Counted from the first letter of the stretch, positions 29,310-39,378 are shown. The stretch is 64,000 nucleotides of DNA from Vibrio gangliei (GCF_026001925.1 NZ_AP021869.1:930001-994000); one strand, 5' to 3'. Made by a program: numbers and translations. The notes: generated by a model not told the origin, from the sequence alone.

Positions 29310-31661
29310 ATGAACTTGGAGCGTTCCGAGCGTATCGAGATTCCAGTATTACCCCTTCGCGATGTTGTGGTTTACCCTCATATGGTCATCCCATTATTTG
29401 TTGGCCGTGAAAAATCGATTCAATGTCTTCAAACTGCGATGGATACCAATAAGCAAGTATTATTGGTGGCTCAAAAAGACGCAGAGACGGATGAACCGAA
29501 CATCGATGATTTATTCTCAACAGGGACAGTGGCAACCATATTGCAACTGCTCAAATTGCCTGATGGGACGGTTAAAGTATTGGTTGAAGGTCAACAGCGT
29601 GCCAAAGTCCACGCTTTTTCAAATCAAGAATTCTTTACTGCAGATGCAGAATATTTAACGACACCTGACATCGATGAGCGTGAACAAGAAGTGATTGTTC
29701 GTAGTGCGATTAATCAATTCGAAGGCTTCATCAAATTAAACAAAAAGATCCCGCCGGAAGTCTTAACCTCATTAAACGGTATCGATGAAGCTGCGCGTCT
29801 TGCTGATACTATCGCGGCACACATGCCATTAAAATTGAATGATAAGCAGCGCGTTCTAGAAATTCTGGATGTTGTTGAACGTCTTGAATTTTTAATGGGC
29901 ATGATGGAATCCGAAATCGACTTATTGCAAGTTGAAAAACGTATTCGTGGCCGTGTTAAAAAACAGATGGAAAAATCACAACGTGAGTACTACTTGAATG
30001 AGCAAATGAAAGCCATTCAAAAAGAACTGGGTGATTTAGATGACGCGCCGGATGAATTCGAAGCTCTGAAGAAGAAAATCGAAGATGCTAAGATGCCAAA
30101 AGAGGCGCGTGAAAAAACCGAACAAGAACTGCAAAAGCTGAAAATGATGTCACCGATGTCGGCTGAAGCGACGGTCGTTCGTGGTTACATTGACTGGATG
30201 GTTGGTGTGCCGTGGAGCAAGCGCTCTAAGGTGAAAAAAGATTTAGCCAAAGCAGAAGAGATCTTAAACCAAGATCATTACGGTTTGGAGCGCGTTAAAG
30301 ATCGCATTCTTGAGTATCTCGCCGTGCAAAACCGCGTCAACAAGCTAAAAGGGCCTATCCTTTGTCTTGTTGGACCTCCAGGTGTGGGTAAAACCTCGCT
30401 AGGTCGCTCTATTGCTGCGGCAACCGGTCGTCAATACACGCGTATGGCACTGGGTGGCGTGCGTGATGAAGCCGAAATTCGTGGTCACCGCCGTACTTAC
30501 ATTGGCTCTATGCCAGGCAAACTTATCCAGAAAATGTCGAAAGTGGGTGTGAAAAACCCATTATTCCTGTTGGATGAAATCGACAAAATGGCATCAGATA
30601 TGCGTGGTGATCCTTCTTCTGCGTTATTGGAAGTATTAGATCCAGAGCAAAACAACTCATTTAACGATCATTATCTAGAAGTAGATTATGACCTGTCTGA
30701 TGTGATGTTTGTGGCGACGTCTAACTCGATGAATATTCCTGGTCCATTGCTTGACCGTATGGAAGTGATCCGTCTTTCTGGTTACACCGAAGATGAGAAA
30801 CTCAATATTGCTAAGCGTCACTTAGTCAGCAAGCAAATAGAACGTAATGGATTGAAACCAAATGAAATTGTGATTGAGGATTCGGCCATCATCGGCATGA
30901 TTCGCTACTACACCCGTGAAGCTGGTGTGCGTAGTCTTGAGCGTGAAATTTCAAAAGTTTGCCGTAAAGCGGTTAAGAATATTTTGCTCAATAAAGAGCT
31001 GAAGTCTGTGACCATCAATATGGAAAACCTGAAAGAATACTTAGGTGTTCAACGTTTTGACTACGGTAAAGCCGAAGAAAGCAATCGTATTGGTCAGGTC
31101 ACTGGTCTTGCTTGGACGGAAGTGGGCGGTGATTTATTGACAATCGAAACCCAATCGATGATCGGTAAAGGTAAGCTGACTTACACTGGTTCTCTGGGCG
31201 ATGTGATGCAAGAGTCAATTCAAGCGGCGATGACCGTCGTTCGTTCACGTGCAGAGAAACTCGGTATTAACCCTGACTTCTACGAAAAGCGTGATATCCA
31301 TGTCCACGTACCTGAAGGGGCAACCCCGAAAGATGGTCCGAGTGCGGGTATTGCCATGTGTACGGCGCTAGTTTCTAGTTTAACGGGGAATCCTGTGCGT
31401 GCTGATGTGGCGATGACAGGTGAAATTACCCTACGTGGTGAAGTACTTCCTATCGGTGGCTTGAAAGAAAAATTGTTAGCTGCCCATCGTGGTGGTATTA
31501 AAACGGTCATTATTCCAAAAGAAAATGAGCGTGATTTGGAAGATATTCCAGCCAACGTTATTGGTGACTTGAACGTACGTCCAGTCCAGTGGTTAGACGA
31601 AGTTTTACCGCTTGCGCTGGAGAAAGACCCTACAGGTTGTGTGATTGAAGTCACAAACTAG
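29310..31661 (+). CDS. lon: ATP-dependent protease Lon
   Basis: A 783-residue AAA+ serine protease that degrades misfolded and regulatory proteins. It comprises the N-terminal substrate-binding domain (about 1-200), a coiled-coil region with [17 protein letters not shown], the ATPase with [13 protein letters not shown] and FLLDEIDKM, and the protease domain with catalytic S678 in DGPSAGIAM and K721 in [15 protein letters not shown] start at [18 protein letters not shown]; nine further in-frame codons upstream lack support. The sigma-32-like promoter fits a heat-shock gene. Confidence 0.98.
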   Translation: MNLERSERIEIPVLPLRDVVVYPHMVIPLFVGREKSIQCLQTAMDTNKQVLLVAQKDAETDEPNIDDLFSTGTVATILQLLKLPDGTVKVLVEGQQRAKVHAFSNQEFFTADAEYLTTPDIDEREQEVIVRSAINQFEGFIKLNKKIPPEVLTSLNGIDEAARLADTIAAHMPLKLNDKQRVLEILDVVERLEFLMGMMESEIDLLQVEKRIRGRVKKQMEKSQREYYLNEQMKAIQKELGDLDDAPDEFEALKKKIEDAKMPKEAREKTEQELQKLKMMSPMSAEATVVRGYIDWMVGVPWSKRSKVKKDLAKAEEILNQDHYGLERVKDRILEYLAVQNRVNKLKGPILCLVGPPGVGKTSLGRSIAAATGRQYTRMALGGVRDEAEIRGHRRTYIGSMPGKLIQKMSKVGVKNPLFLLDEIDKMASDMRGDPSSALLEVLDPEQNNSFNDHYLEVDYDLSDVMFVATSNSMNIPGPLLDRMEVIRLSGYTEDEKLNIAKRHLVSKQIERNGLKPNEIVIEDSAIIGMIRYYTREAGVRSLEREISKVCRKAVKNILLNKELKSVTINMENLKEYLGVQRFDYGKAEESNRIGQVTGLAWTEVGGDLLTIETQSMIGKGKLTYTGSLGDVMQESIQAAMTVVRSRAEKLGINPDFYEKRDIHVHVPEGATPKDGPSAGIAMCTALVSSLTGNPVRADVAMTGEITLRGEVLPIGGLKEKLLAAHRGGIKTVIIPKENERDLEDIPANVIGDLNVRPVQWLDEVLPLALEKDPTGCVIEVTN

Positions 31662-31691
31662 TGATATTAAACAAATTTAGTTAAAAGATTG

Positions 31692-31731
31692 ACGCTGACG
31701 GGACAGAAAATACTTGTCAGCGTTTTTTTTC
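31692..31731 (+). terminator. Terminator after lon
   Basis: Arms ACGCTGAC (31692-31699) and GTCAGCGT (31716-31723) are followed by seven T residues. Confidence 0.88.
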
Positions 31732-31879
31732 AAGGCTAAGTTAAGTTTCGAAAGACCTGAGCCAATAGTGGTGGGGGCTAACGCCTTCTAGAAGCTGATT
31801 AAATAAAGGCCAGTCTTACTTTTTTATTTATGATAAAGAGCTTCTTTACTATAAAGACAATTTTTAATGGAACGATTTA

Positions 31880-31900
31880 CTATTAACTTGGTGTTAATAG
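31880..31900 (+). other. Small hairpin in the hupB leader
   Basis: CTATTAAC (31880-31887) and GTTAATAG (31893-31900) form an 8-bp stem ending only a few bases before the ribosome-binding site AAAAGGGG. Confidence 0.5.
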
Positions 31901-31918
31901 TTAAAAGGGGAACAACAA

Positions 31919-32191
31919 GTGAATAAAACTCAATTAGTAGAAAAAATTGCAGCAGATGCGGATATCTCAAAAGCAGCAGCAGGTCGCGCTCTGGATGCAT
32001 TCATTGAAGCAGTCTCTGACACTCTAAAAGCTGACGATCAAGTTGCATTAGTTGGTTTTGGTACTTTCAGTGTTCGTACTCGCGCAGCACGTACTGGCCG
32101 TAACCCTAAAACTGGTGATGTAATCCAAATCGCTGAAGCAAAAGTACCAGCATTCAAAGCAGGTAAAGCACTTAAAGACGCGTGTAACTAA
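31919..32191 (+). CDS. hupB: DNA-binding protein HU-beta
   Basis: A 90-residue histone-like protein that bends DNA as a homodimer or with HU-alpha. It has the family signature [21 protein letters not shown], with the proline-tipped beta arm, and ends KALKDACN. The start is GTG, supported by AAAAGGGGAA 6-12 bases upstream and by the HU N-terminus [11 protein letters not shown]. It lies in the conserved lon-hupB-ppiD order with its own terminator. Confidence 0.97.
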   Translation: MNKTQLVEKIAADADISKAAAGRALDAFIEAVSDTLKADDQVALVGFGTFSVRTRAARTGRNPKTGDVIQIAEAKVPAFKAGKALKDACN

Positions 32192-32266
32192 TTTGTCTGA
32201 AAGTGTTGCTCCTATTTAGGAGTGTATGCATGAGGTTTTTACGTCTAACCTCAATCTTTCTTTATC

Positions 32267-32301
32267 AAAAAGCGCATCTTACTGGTGCGCTTTTCGTTTT
32301 C
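32267..32301 (+). terminator. Terminator after hupB
   Basis: Arms AAAAGCGCA (32267-32275) and TGCGCTTTT (32286-32294) with CGTTTT following. A second small hairpin, TGAGGTT/AACCTCA (32231-32253), precedes it. Confidence 0.82.
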
Positions 32302-32394
32302 TGATATCATCGACGTTAAATTTTTTCCAACCAAGAAAAAGGCTAGGTTAGCTTTGTGATTGGTAACAGTTAGTTTTGAGAGAGCAGTCTGATT

Positions 32395-34254
32395 ATGATG
32401 GATCGACTACGCGAAGGCGTAAATGGTATAGCCGTTAAAATTATTTTAGTGTTAATCATCCTTTCTTTTGTATTTGCGGGTGTGAGTAGTTACTTAGTGG
32501 GCGGCAGTGGCAATGTTGCAGCAAAAGTAGGTAATACAACCATCGACCGTGGTGCATTTGAACAAGCGTATCAAAATGAACGTAATCGCATGCAATCACA
32601 AATGGGTGATTACTTTTCGACATTAATGGGTGACCCACAATATGTTCAAACATTCCGTAAGAGTGTTCTTGACCGTATGATCAATGATGTGTTGCTAGAG
32701 CAATATGCGCAAACACTAGGGCTACGTGTTAGCGATGATCAAGTGAGCCAATTGATTCTGACAATGCCTCAATTCCAAACTAACGGTAAGTTCGACCAAG
32801 ACATTTATGCGGCAACACTGCGTCGTGCAGGTTTCAGCCCGGATAGTTTTGCAGAATACCTACGTAAAGATTTATTGCGTAACCAAGTGGTTTCAGCAAT
32901 TCAAGGCAGCGAATTCACACTAAAAAATGAAGTCGAGCAACAAACACAGTTGCTAACTCAAACTCGAGATATTCAAACGATTACTTTGAATATCGCTGAG
33001 TTTGCTCAAAAAGCACAAGTGACAGACGAAGAACTGCAGGCTTACTACAAGTCGCATTCTGAAAATTACGAACGTCCTGAGCAAATGAAAGTGGCTTATG
33101 TAGAGCTTTCTGCTGAACAACTTAAACAAGCGATTACCGTAAGCGATGAAGAAGCTGAGAAATACTACCAAGAGCATCTGGACAAGTACTCAACTCATGA
33201 GCAGCGTAAAGTTCGCCATATTTTGATTAAAGATGATGAAGCAAAAGCGGAAGAGATCTTAGCGAAATTGAAAGATGGCGCCGATTTCGCAGCGGTTGCT
33301 AAAGAAAGTTCACAAGACGTAGGCAGTGCTAAACAAGGCGGTGACTTAGGTTGGATTGAAAAAGGTGTCATGGATCCTGCGTTTGAAGAGGCTGCGTTTG
33401 ACCTAGCTTCGAAAGGGGATGTGTCTGATGTCGTGAAATCAGATTTTGGCTACCACATCATTCAGCTAGAAGATGTGAAAGCACCTCAGTCTAAACCTTA
33501 TGAACAAGTGGCTGCGGATATTAAATCAGAAATTCGTGATCAGAAAGCGGTAGATGAATTCTACAAACTTCAATCTAAGTTAGAGTCTGTTGCGTTTGAA
33601 TCACCAGATTCTCTTGATGAAGCAGCGAAAGTGATTGGTCAAAAAATCCAAACAACAGACTTTATCTCTCAAGCAGATGCTCCAGAAATTTTGAAAACTT
33701 CAGCGGTGGCACAAGCGCTAGAAAGTGCTGATGTGAAGCAAGAAGGCATGAACTCTGAAGTACTAGAAGTTGCACCAGAGCATGTGGTTGTTGTTCGTGT
33801 GAATGATGTTCGTGACGAAACAACATTGCCATTTGACGAAGTTAAAGAGCAAGTGAAAACTCAACTATTGGCAACGAAAGGTGAGCAAGCTGCATTGGAT
33901 CTTGCTGCAAGCACAGTTGAGTCACTTCAAAAAGGTGACGATAAGGTTCTTGCTGACAATGGCCTAGCTTTTGGTGATGAGCAAAATATCGATCGCCGCT
34001 CTCCATTAGCCAATGATGTCTTTGCAATGCCTCATCCAAATGAAGATAAAGCGACGTATTCTCAAACCAAAGATGAGCAAGGCAATATTGTCATTGTTAA
34101 GCTAAATAAAGTGACGAGTGGTTCTGATGACCAGTTCGAACAGCAAATTGCTTCTCAATTACTGCGTATGAATAATCAACAAGATTTAGAAGTTCTGTTG
34201 AGTTCATTACGTGAGTCCACATCCATTGAATACAAGACATTATCTGAGCAATAA
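32395..34254 (+). CDS. ppiD: Periplasmic folding chaperone PpiD
   Basis: A 619-residue membrane-anchored periplasmic chaperone near the Sec translocon. It has one N-terminal membrane helix (about 15-38, GIAVKIILVLIILSFVFAGV). A SurA-like N-terminal region follows. A parvulin domain at about 265-365 includes VRHILIKDDEAKAEEIL, GGDLGWIEKGVMDPAFEEAAF and SDFGYHIIQLEDV. Then comes a long C-terminal domain. In E. coli the parvulin domain is inactive as an isomerase. The start is MMDRL as in E. coli, and the first or second Met may be used. Confidence 0.95.
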   Translation: MMDRLREGVNGIAVKIILVLIILSFVFAGVSSYLVGGSGNVAAKVGNTTIDRGAFEQAYQNERNRMQSQMGDYFSTLMGDPQYVQTFRKSVLDRMINDVLLEQYAQTLGLRVSDDQVSQLILTMPQFQTNGKFDQDIYAATLRRAGFSPDSFAEYLRKDLLRNQVVSAIQGSEFTLKNEVEQQTQLLTQTRDIQTITLNIAEFAQKAQVTDEELQAYYKSHSENYERPEQMKVAYVELSAEQLKQAITVSDEEAEKYYQEHLDKYSTHEQRKVRHILIKDDEAKAEEILAKLKDGADFAAVAKESSQDVGSAKQGGDLGWIEKGVMDPAFEEAAFDLASKGDVSDVVKSDFGYHIIQLEDVKAPQSKPYEQVAADIKSEIRDQKAVDEFYKLQSKLESVAFESPDSLDEAAKVIGQKIQTTDFISQADAPEILKTSAVAQALESADVKQEGMNSEVLEVAPEHVVVVRVNDVRDETTLPFDEVKEQVKTQLLATKGEQAALDLAASTVESLQKGDDKVLADNGLAFGDEQNIDRRSPLANDVFAMPHPNEDKATYSQTKDEQGNIVIVKLNKVTSGSDDQFEQQIASQLLRMNNQQDLEVLLSSLRESTSIEYKTLSEQ

Positions 34255-34284
34255 TCACGCTGGTGATAAATTAGCTTAATCATT

Positions 34285-34316
34285 AAAGGCCACTGATAAC
34301 AGTGGCCTTTTTTATT
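34285..34316 (+). terminator. Terminator after ppiD
   Basis: Ten-base perfect arms AAAGGCCACT (34285-34294) and AGTGGCCTTT (34301-34310), then TTTATT. Confidence 0.9.
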
Positions 34317-34524
34317 GCTTGTCATATTAAGTGGCTATGAATCCCGTTACTACTTCTTTAATGTTTTCTATAACTGGAAAAGTAGCTAACTCATAGCATG
34401 ATGTAATTTTTTGTTTATCAACAAGCTGTTATTTTGCAGCCTGTTCCATGTCCAAATTTAAGACACTATTACATGTAACGCGCTCCTAGACTGAGGTTTC
34501 TTTAAACACGATGGAGCGTCACTC

Positions 34525-34827
34525 ATGCGTAAATTAGGAATATTATTTTCACTTATCTGTTTCATGTTCATGCCGGCAGGTTCGGTGTTGGCAGAAGAAC
34601 GACAAGATAATGCTCAACATGAAGGTATTGAAATTACGGTTAATATTAATACCGCCGATGCGCAAGAAATTGCCACTTTGCTAAAAGGCATTGGACAAAA
34701 GAAAGCGCAAGATATTGTTGATTACCGTAATGAACACGGAAAATTTGCTGATATTGATTCCTTGAAACAAGTGAAAGGAATTGGTCAAGCAACGATTGAT
34801 AAAAATAAACAACGTATTGTTTTGTAA
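34525..34827 (+). CDS. comEA: ComEA family helix-hairpin-helix DNA-binding protein
   Basis: A 100-residue periplasmic protein. The signal peptide ends SVLA-E at about residue 23. The rest is a helix-hairpin-helix module with VNINTADAQEIATLLKGIG and FADIDSLKQVKGIG. In V. cholerae the protein binds incoming DNA in the periplasm and ratchets it in during natural transformation. It lacks the membrane anchor of Bacillus ComEA, as Vibrio ComEA does. The position after ppiD is the usual Vibrio place. TfoX/CRP control would be expected, but I could not confirm a CRP-S site by eye. Confidence 0.92.
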   Translation: MRKLGILFSLICFMFMPAGSVLAEERQDNAQHEGIEITVNINTADAQEIATLLKGIGQKKAQDIVDYRNEHGKFADIDSLKQVKGIGQATIDKNKQRIVL

Positions 34828-34867
34828 TTAAACATATTGGTTGTCGTTCTATGAGCGAGATTAACTG

Positions 34868-34896
34868 AGCCCTAGCCATGTGGTTAGGGCTTTTTT
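34868..34896. terminator. Terminator between comEA and rrtA
   Basis: Eleven-base arms AGCCCTAGCCA (34868-34878) and TGGTTAGGGCT (34881-34891) with one G-T pair, then TTTTT. It lies between converging genes. Confidence 0.82.
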
Positions 34897-34901
34897 GTGA
34901 C

Positions 34902-35471
34902 TTAACGTTTGAGTTTGTCAGCTCGATTTTTTATATAATACAACCAAGCGAAGAACAGCCCAGATAGTGCGCCAAATAAGTGAGCTTGAGTGGCAACAGG
35001 CGCTTCAATAAAGGATTCGCTTCCTGTTGGTGAGCCTAAGATTTGCTCCCATATTATTTTTATAACTAGCCCAACGACTAACAATAAACTGCTTTTTCGC
35101 CCATTTTGGTATTCGAGCAAGGCATAGAATCCGAATACACCATGTAATACCCCTGATAACCCTACATAGAGTTGGAGTGAGCTTAACAGCAGTAAACCAC
35201 CGACAGCGCAACTCAATAGCAATATCACTAAAAAAAGTGTGCGTGCTTGTATGTGCTGGCGGAAAATATAATGAATAAGCCATAGTCCAGATAGATTCAT
35301 GGCTAAGTGATAGAGATTGGTGTGGGTAAAGTTTCCTGTTACTATCCGCCACCATTGACCATTACTCATCGCCAGGCGGTTCCATTCTGCCCAAGAATGC
35401 AGGCTTGGTAGCTGTAATAATGCCATTAGAATGGTGAATCCAGATAATATAAGGATCGATTTAAACGTCAT
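34902..35471 (-). CDS. rrtA: Rhombosortase (rhomboid-family GlyGly-CTERM protease)
   Basis: A 189-residue six-helix rhomboid protease. Family blocks are WWRIVTGNFTHTNLYHLAMNLSG, the active-site serine S106 in GLSGVLHG and the catalytic histidine H164 in ATQAHLFGALSG. Rhombosortases cleave the C-terminal GlyGly-CTERM tail of exported proteins, many secreted by the type II system and bound to the surface. No substrate with such a tail is in the window. I start at MTFKSILILSGF so that the first helix is included. This ATG overlaps the tapT ATG by two bases on the opposite strand. Confidence 0.88.
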   Translation of the reverse strand: MTFKSILILSGFTILMALLQLPSLHSWAEWNRLAMSNGQWWRIVTGNFTHTNLYHLAMNLSGLWLIHYIFRQHIQARTLFLVILLLSCAVGGLLLLSSLQLYVGLSGVLHGVFGFYALLEYQNGRKSSLLLVVGLVIKIIWEQILGSPTGSESFIEAPVATQAHLFGALSGLFFAWLYYIKNRADKLKR

Positions 35472-36102
35472 GTCTCGATATTGCCCACAATGCGGAAAAG
35501 CTAATAATGCCTGTATTTGTGAATGGATTAAAGCCATAGATTCACCGGTAAGAGTGGTGGTGCTGCAACATCCGACAGAATCTAAGCGGCCAATGGGCAC
35601 AGCTAAAATTTTGCAGTTAAGCCTTCAGCGATGTGATATCTGGATTGGGGAAGATTTTTCTCAACATGAGCAATTAAACGCGATATTAGGCGATGAAAAT
35701 GTGCAATCTTTGGTGTTGTATCCCAATGAGCAGAGTCGAGTTTTAAACGCTGACAGCAAATGGGTATTTGAGCTGGCCAACGCAAAGCGATCTCTTTGTG
35801 TCATTTTGCTCGATGGTACATGGAAGAAGGCGTATAAAATGTGGCAATTATCGACCAACCTCCATACTCTGCCTAGTATGGTGTTGCCGTCTGATATTCA
35901 AGGTAACTATCGTATCCGTAAAGCGCCAACCGAACAGCATTTATCGACAGTAGAAGCCGGTTTTCATGCTTTACGTCTATTAGATTCACAGCGAGATTAT
36001 TCCTCGTTGATCAGCGCCTTTACCAATATGGTCGATTTTCAAATCGCTCAAATGCCGCAAGGGGTGTTTGAGCGAAATTATACGCTGATTTCGAAAGAGT
36101 AA
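35470..36102 (+). CDS. tapT: tRNA-uridine aminocarboxypropyltransferase, DTW domain
   Basis: A 210-residue DTW-domain protein. The N-terminal cysteines C5, C8, C15 and C17 (RYCPQCGKANNACICEW) form a zinc-knuckle-like cluster. LQHPTESKRPMGTA and LLDGTWKKAYKMW (the D-x-T-W signature) mark the SPOUT-like catalytic domain that transfers the aminocarboxypropyl group of SAM to U47 of tRNA. The start MSRYCPQCG is the family-like one; ATG 35431 would lengthen it by 13 residues. Its start codon overlaps that of rrtA on the other strand. Confidence 0.85.
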   Translation: MSRYCPQCGKANNACICEWIKAIDSPVRVVVLQHPTESKRPMGTAKILQLSLQRCDIWIGEDFSQHEQLNAILGDENVQSLVLYPNEQSRVLNADSKWVFELANAKRSLCVILLDGTWKKAYKMWQLSTNLHTLPSMVLPSDIQGNYRIRKAPTEQHLSTVEAGFHALRLLDSQRDYSSLISAFTNMVDFQIAQMPQGVFERNYTLISKE

Positions 36103-36124
36103 CTTATTCCGAGTTTAGGTTAAC

Positions 36125-37492
36125 TTAGAAAGACGAGTGAGCTGAAAATAGGTGCTGATGCACTTTTTGGGCGTAGCCATCCGTCATTGCGGAAATATAA
36201 TCAGCCAAAATTCGGGTTCCCCCTTGATGATCTTGCTCGGCTTCTTGCCATTTCTGTTTCGTACCTTCTGGTAAGAGACGCATTGGGTCTGCATTCAGTG
36301 CTTCAAAAATATCCATAATGATTTGTTGGCCTTTGTATTCAAACTGCTGAACTTCAGGAACATGAATGACATATTGGAAAACAAAGCGTTTAAAGACATC
36401 CAGTGCGTAGGCCATGGGGGCGCTCAGGTAAGCATTAATATTGAGAAACGGCTCATCAAATGGTGTTTCGCTGTAAACCGGCTTGAGTTCAATACTGGTC
36501 AGGAGGGCATTGACGATCCCACCAATCGCATCCTTACGTTCATGATGTTTACCTGAAAATAACTTATCGCTCAATAAATCAATATTGCTTTCAAACCATT
36601 CATCACCGCATTCCGCTAATTTACTGGCGGCGCCTTCTTGCCATTGCTTACGATTAACCATATTCAGCACAATGGCATCTTCTAAATCATGCACGCCATA
36701 GGCGATATCGTCTGCCAACTCCATTATGGAACAATCGAGTGATTTAAAGCGCGTTTTATTGTGAGTAAATTGCCCTGCATCCGATGGTGTGCGTTGAGTG
36801 GTAAATAAGTGGCGATCATGTTCGCTTAATGGTTTAAATACCCAGTCAAGAAAGGCTTCATCAATATCGTATATTCCTTTGGCCGGCAACCAGTCGCGGG
36901 CTTTTAACTGTCGTGGAGATTTGACATCATCGGGTCTGTGCGGGTTTTTAACTTGGCTGATCAATGCTGGATATTTTAATAATCCCAACAAGGTTCTACG
37001 CGCCAGGTTCATGCCATGATGCTCAGTATAAGGCTCGAGCTGTGTCACGATACGGAAAGTCTGCGCATTACCCTCAAAGCCGCCATGATTGCGGAGCATG
37101 TAATTAAGAGCGACTTCGCCACCATGGCCAAAAGGGGGATGACCAATATCATGAGCAAGACACAAGGTTTCGATTAAGCTCGCCGGCGGTAAAATGGCGT
37201 GATACTGCGGCTGCTTTTGTTTGAGTTGCTCTAAAATCCCACTGCCGATTTGTGATACTTCGAGTGAATGGGTAAGGCGAGTGCGATAAAAATCATTTAA
37301 ACCCGTACTATGGACTTGCGTTTTAGCTTGCAAGCGGCGAAAAGCGGCTGAATGTAAGACGCGCGCGCGATCTCGCTGATAGACATCACGGTGATCATTG
37401 CGTCGTAGTTTTTGTTCATTATTGATTCGGGCTTGCCAATCATGGGAGGCAATGGTCGAAGTCACTTCATTGTGAGTAGATTTCTTATCCAT
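36125..37492 (-). CDS. dgt: dGTP triphosphohydrolase family protein
   Basis: A 455-residue HD-domain phosphohydrolase of the deoxyguanosinetriphosphate triphosphohydrolase-like group. The first metal His lies in RLTHSLEVSQIG, the HD pair in CLAHDIGHPPFGHGGE, and the last Asp in MELADDIAYGVHDLEDA. Members remove triphosphate from dNTPs, often with allosteric dNTP activation. Substrate preference cannot be read here. It is 17 bp downstream of yfbR on the same strand, so two nucleotide hydrolases are probably co-transcribed. Confidence 0.92.
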   Translation of the reverse strand: MDKKSTHNEVTSTIASHDWQARINNEQKLRRNDHRDVYQRDRARVLHSAAFRRLQAKTQVHSTGLNDFYRTRLTHSLEVSQIGSGILEQLKQKQPQYHAILPPASLIETLCLAHDIGHPPFGHGGEVALNYMLRNHGGFEGNAQTFRIVTQLEPYTEHHGMNLARRTLLGLLKYPALISQVKNPHRPDDVKSPRQLKARDWLPAKGIYDIDEAFLDWVFKPLSEHDRHLFTTQRTPSDAGQFTHNKTRFKSLDCSIMELADDIAYGVHDLEDAIVLNMVNRKQWQEGAASKLAECGDEWFESNIDLLSDKLFSGKHHERKDAIGGIVNALLTSIELKPVYSETPFDEPFLNINAYLSAPMAYALDVFKRFVFQYVIHVPEVQQFEYKGQQIIMDIFEALNADPMRLLPEGTKQKWQEAEQDHQGGTRILADYISAMTDGYAQKVHQHLFSAHSSF

Positions 37493-37509
37493 AAGCGTGT
37501 GGTACTCAA

Positions 37510-38103
37510 TTAACTGATTTCATCTAAAGTAAGCTCAAAACTTGGGGCAAACACATCGAGAAAATAACGCATCTCAGGGGTTTCACGTTCTTTCAAGGTG
37601 TTTTCTAAACGGCTTTTCGCTTGCTCATATTCATGATTGCCAGCGGATAGTTCTTCTAAACATTTCAGGTATGCACATAAGCTATCGGCTTGTTTGACCA
37701 TTGCCTTATCATCAGCATTGATTTCTTCGCTAATTAGAAAAGGCGCAAAATCTTGCTGAAATTCTTCCGGTAGCATGGAAACCAGTTTCTTTTCAGCGGC
37801 CAGTTCGATTTTCTTGTACTCGGCGGCAATGGCTGGGTTGTAATATTTCACTGGGGTCGGTAAATCACCGGTGAGTACTTCGCTGGTGTCATGATACATC
37901 GCCAGTAGCGCGATACGCTCAGGGTTGACATGGCCACCAAACTTCTTGTTTTTAATGATAGCAAGCGCATGACCAACGAATGCCACTTGTAGGCTGTGCT
38001 CTGAAATGTTTTCTTGTGAAATTGAGCGCATCAATGGCCAGCGTTGAATGAGCTTCATACGCGCAAGATGCGCAAAAAAATGACTTGGTTGAGGTTTGTC
38101 CAT
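37510..38103 (-). CDS. yfbR: 5'-deoxynucleotidase YfbR
   Basis: A 197-residue HD-domain enzyme that dephosphorylates deoxynucleoside 5'-monophosphates. Metal ligands are in [34 protein letters not shown] and [15 protein letters not shown]. The length agrees with E. coli YfbR (199). It lies between alaA and dgt. The order alaA-yfbR is conserved in E. coli and Vibrio. AGGTAAAAG before the start is the ribosome-binding site. Confidence 0.95.
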   Translation of the reverse strand: MDKPQPSHFFAHLARMKLIQRWPLMRSISQENISEHSLQVAFVGHALAIIKNKKFGGHVNPERIALLAMYHDTSEVLTGDLPTPVKYYNPAIAAEYKKIELAAEKKLVSMLPEEFQQDFAPFLISEEINADDKAMVKQADSLCAYLKCLEELSAGNHEYEQAKSRLENTLKERETPEMRYFLDVFAPSFELTLDEIS

Positions 38104-38131
38104 CTTTTACCTCCGAATGTATCTAATAAAC

Positions 38132-38157
38132 AACAGGCTTCTCGTAAGAAGCCTGTT
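38132..38157 (-). terminator. Terminator between alaA and yfbR
   Basis: Arms AACAGGCTT (38132-38140) and AAGCCTGTT (38149-38157). On the minus strand the tail reads GTTTATTAG, a weak U-tract, so read-through into yfbR is likely. Confidence 0.55.
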
Positions 38158-38163
38158 TATGGA

Positions 38164-39378
38164 TTATTGTCGATAATTTGATAGGAAACGTTCGAAGCGT
38201 CCAATCGCGGTTTCAAGGTCTTCGACATGTGGCAAGGTCACAATTCGAAAGTGATCCGGTTGTTTCCAGTTAAAACCAGTCCCTTGAACCAGCAGTACTT
38301 TTTCTTGGATTAAGAAATCGAGCACCATTTTGGCGTCATCGGTGATGTTGAATTTTTTGACATCAATTTTCGGGAACAAATACATTGCCCCTTTAGGTTT
38401 AACGCAAGTGATCCCAGGAATTTGAGTAATGAGTTCGTAGGCCTTGTTTCGTTGCTCTAGCAGACGTCCACCAGGTAAGATCAACTCATTAATACTTTGA
38501 TAGCCGCCAAGCGCGGTTTGAATCGCGTGTTGCATTGGTACGTTTGCACATAAGCGCATCGACGCCAGCATATCTAACCCATCGATGTAGCCTTTAGCTA
38601 AATGTTTAGGGCCCGTTAAGAACATCCAGCCACCACGGAAACCGCACACACGATACGCTTTAGATAAACCGTTAAAAGTCGCCATTAAAACATCATCGGC
38701 TAAAGTCGCGATAGAAGTGTGAATTGCGCCATCGTATAGCACTTTGTCGTAGATTTCGTCTGCGAAGATAATCAAATTGTGCTGACGAGCAATTTCAACC
38801 ACTTGCAACAAGAAATCACGGCTATAGACTGCACCGGTTGGGTTGTTTGGGTTAATCAGCACAATACCGCGTGTTTGTGGTGTGATTTTGCTTTTAATAT
38901 CGTCGAGGTCTGGATACCAGTCTGACGACTCATCACAAATGTAATGGATCGGTTTGCCTCCAGCCAGTGACGCTGCGGCAGTCCAAAGCGGGTAGTCAGG
39001 AGCAGGAATTAAAATTTCATCGCCATTATTCAGCAACGCTTGCATTGACATGACGATCAATTCAGACGCGCCATTACCAATGTAGACATCTTCCACTTCT
39101 AGGTCGCGAAGCCCCAGTTTTTGATAATGTTGCACCACGGCTTTACGAGCTGAATAAATCCCTTTTGAGTCACAGTAACCTTGTGAGGTTGGCAGGTTGC
39201 GAATCACGTCGACCAGAATTTCATCAGGGGCGTCAAAACCAAACGGGGCGGGATTACCGATATTCAATTTTAGGATTTTTTGCCCTTCCTCTTCCATGCG
39301 TTTGGCATGTTTTAGGATTGGCCCGCGAATGTCATAACAGACATTATCGAGTTTTGATGACATCTCGACGTTATTCAT
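38164..39378 (-). CDS. alaA: Glutamate-pyruvate aminotransferase AlaA
   Basis: A 404-residue class I/II PLP aminotransferase, the main alanine-forming enzyme in E. coli. KLNIGNPAPFGFDAPDEI is nearly identical to E. coli AlaA. The cofactor-binding lysine is in NGLSKAYRVCGFRGGW, and the NPNNPTGAVYS and ADEIYDKVLYDG blocks are intact. It uses pyruvate and glutamate. It is divergent from menF across a 333-bp spacer. Confidence 0.95.
   Translation of the reverse strand: MNNVEMSSKLDNVCYDIRGPILKHAKRMEEEGQKILKLNIGNPAPFGFDAPDEILVDVIRNLPTSQGYCDSKGIYSARKAVVQHYQKLGLRDLEVEDVYIGNGASELIVMSMQALLNNGDEILIPAPDYPLWTAAASLAGGKPIHYICDESSDWYPDLDDIKSKITPQTRGIVLINPNNPTGAVYSRDFLLQVVEIARQHNLIIFADEIYDKVLYDGAIHTSIATLADDVLMATFNGLSKAYRVCGFRGGWMFLTGPKHLAKGYIDGLDMLASMRLCANVPMQHAIQTALGGYQSINELILPGGRLLEQRNKAYELITQIPGITCVKPKGAMYLFPKIDVKKFNITDDAKMVLDFLIQEKVLLVQGTGFNWKQPDHFRIVTLPHVEDLETAIGRFERFLSNYRQ

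Noticed and set aside
31280..31654. Long open frame antisense to lon
   Set aside because: It lies wholly inside lon in the opposite strand, has no ribosome-binding site and its product resembles no family. It reflects codon bias of lon.
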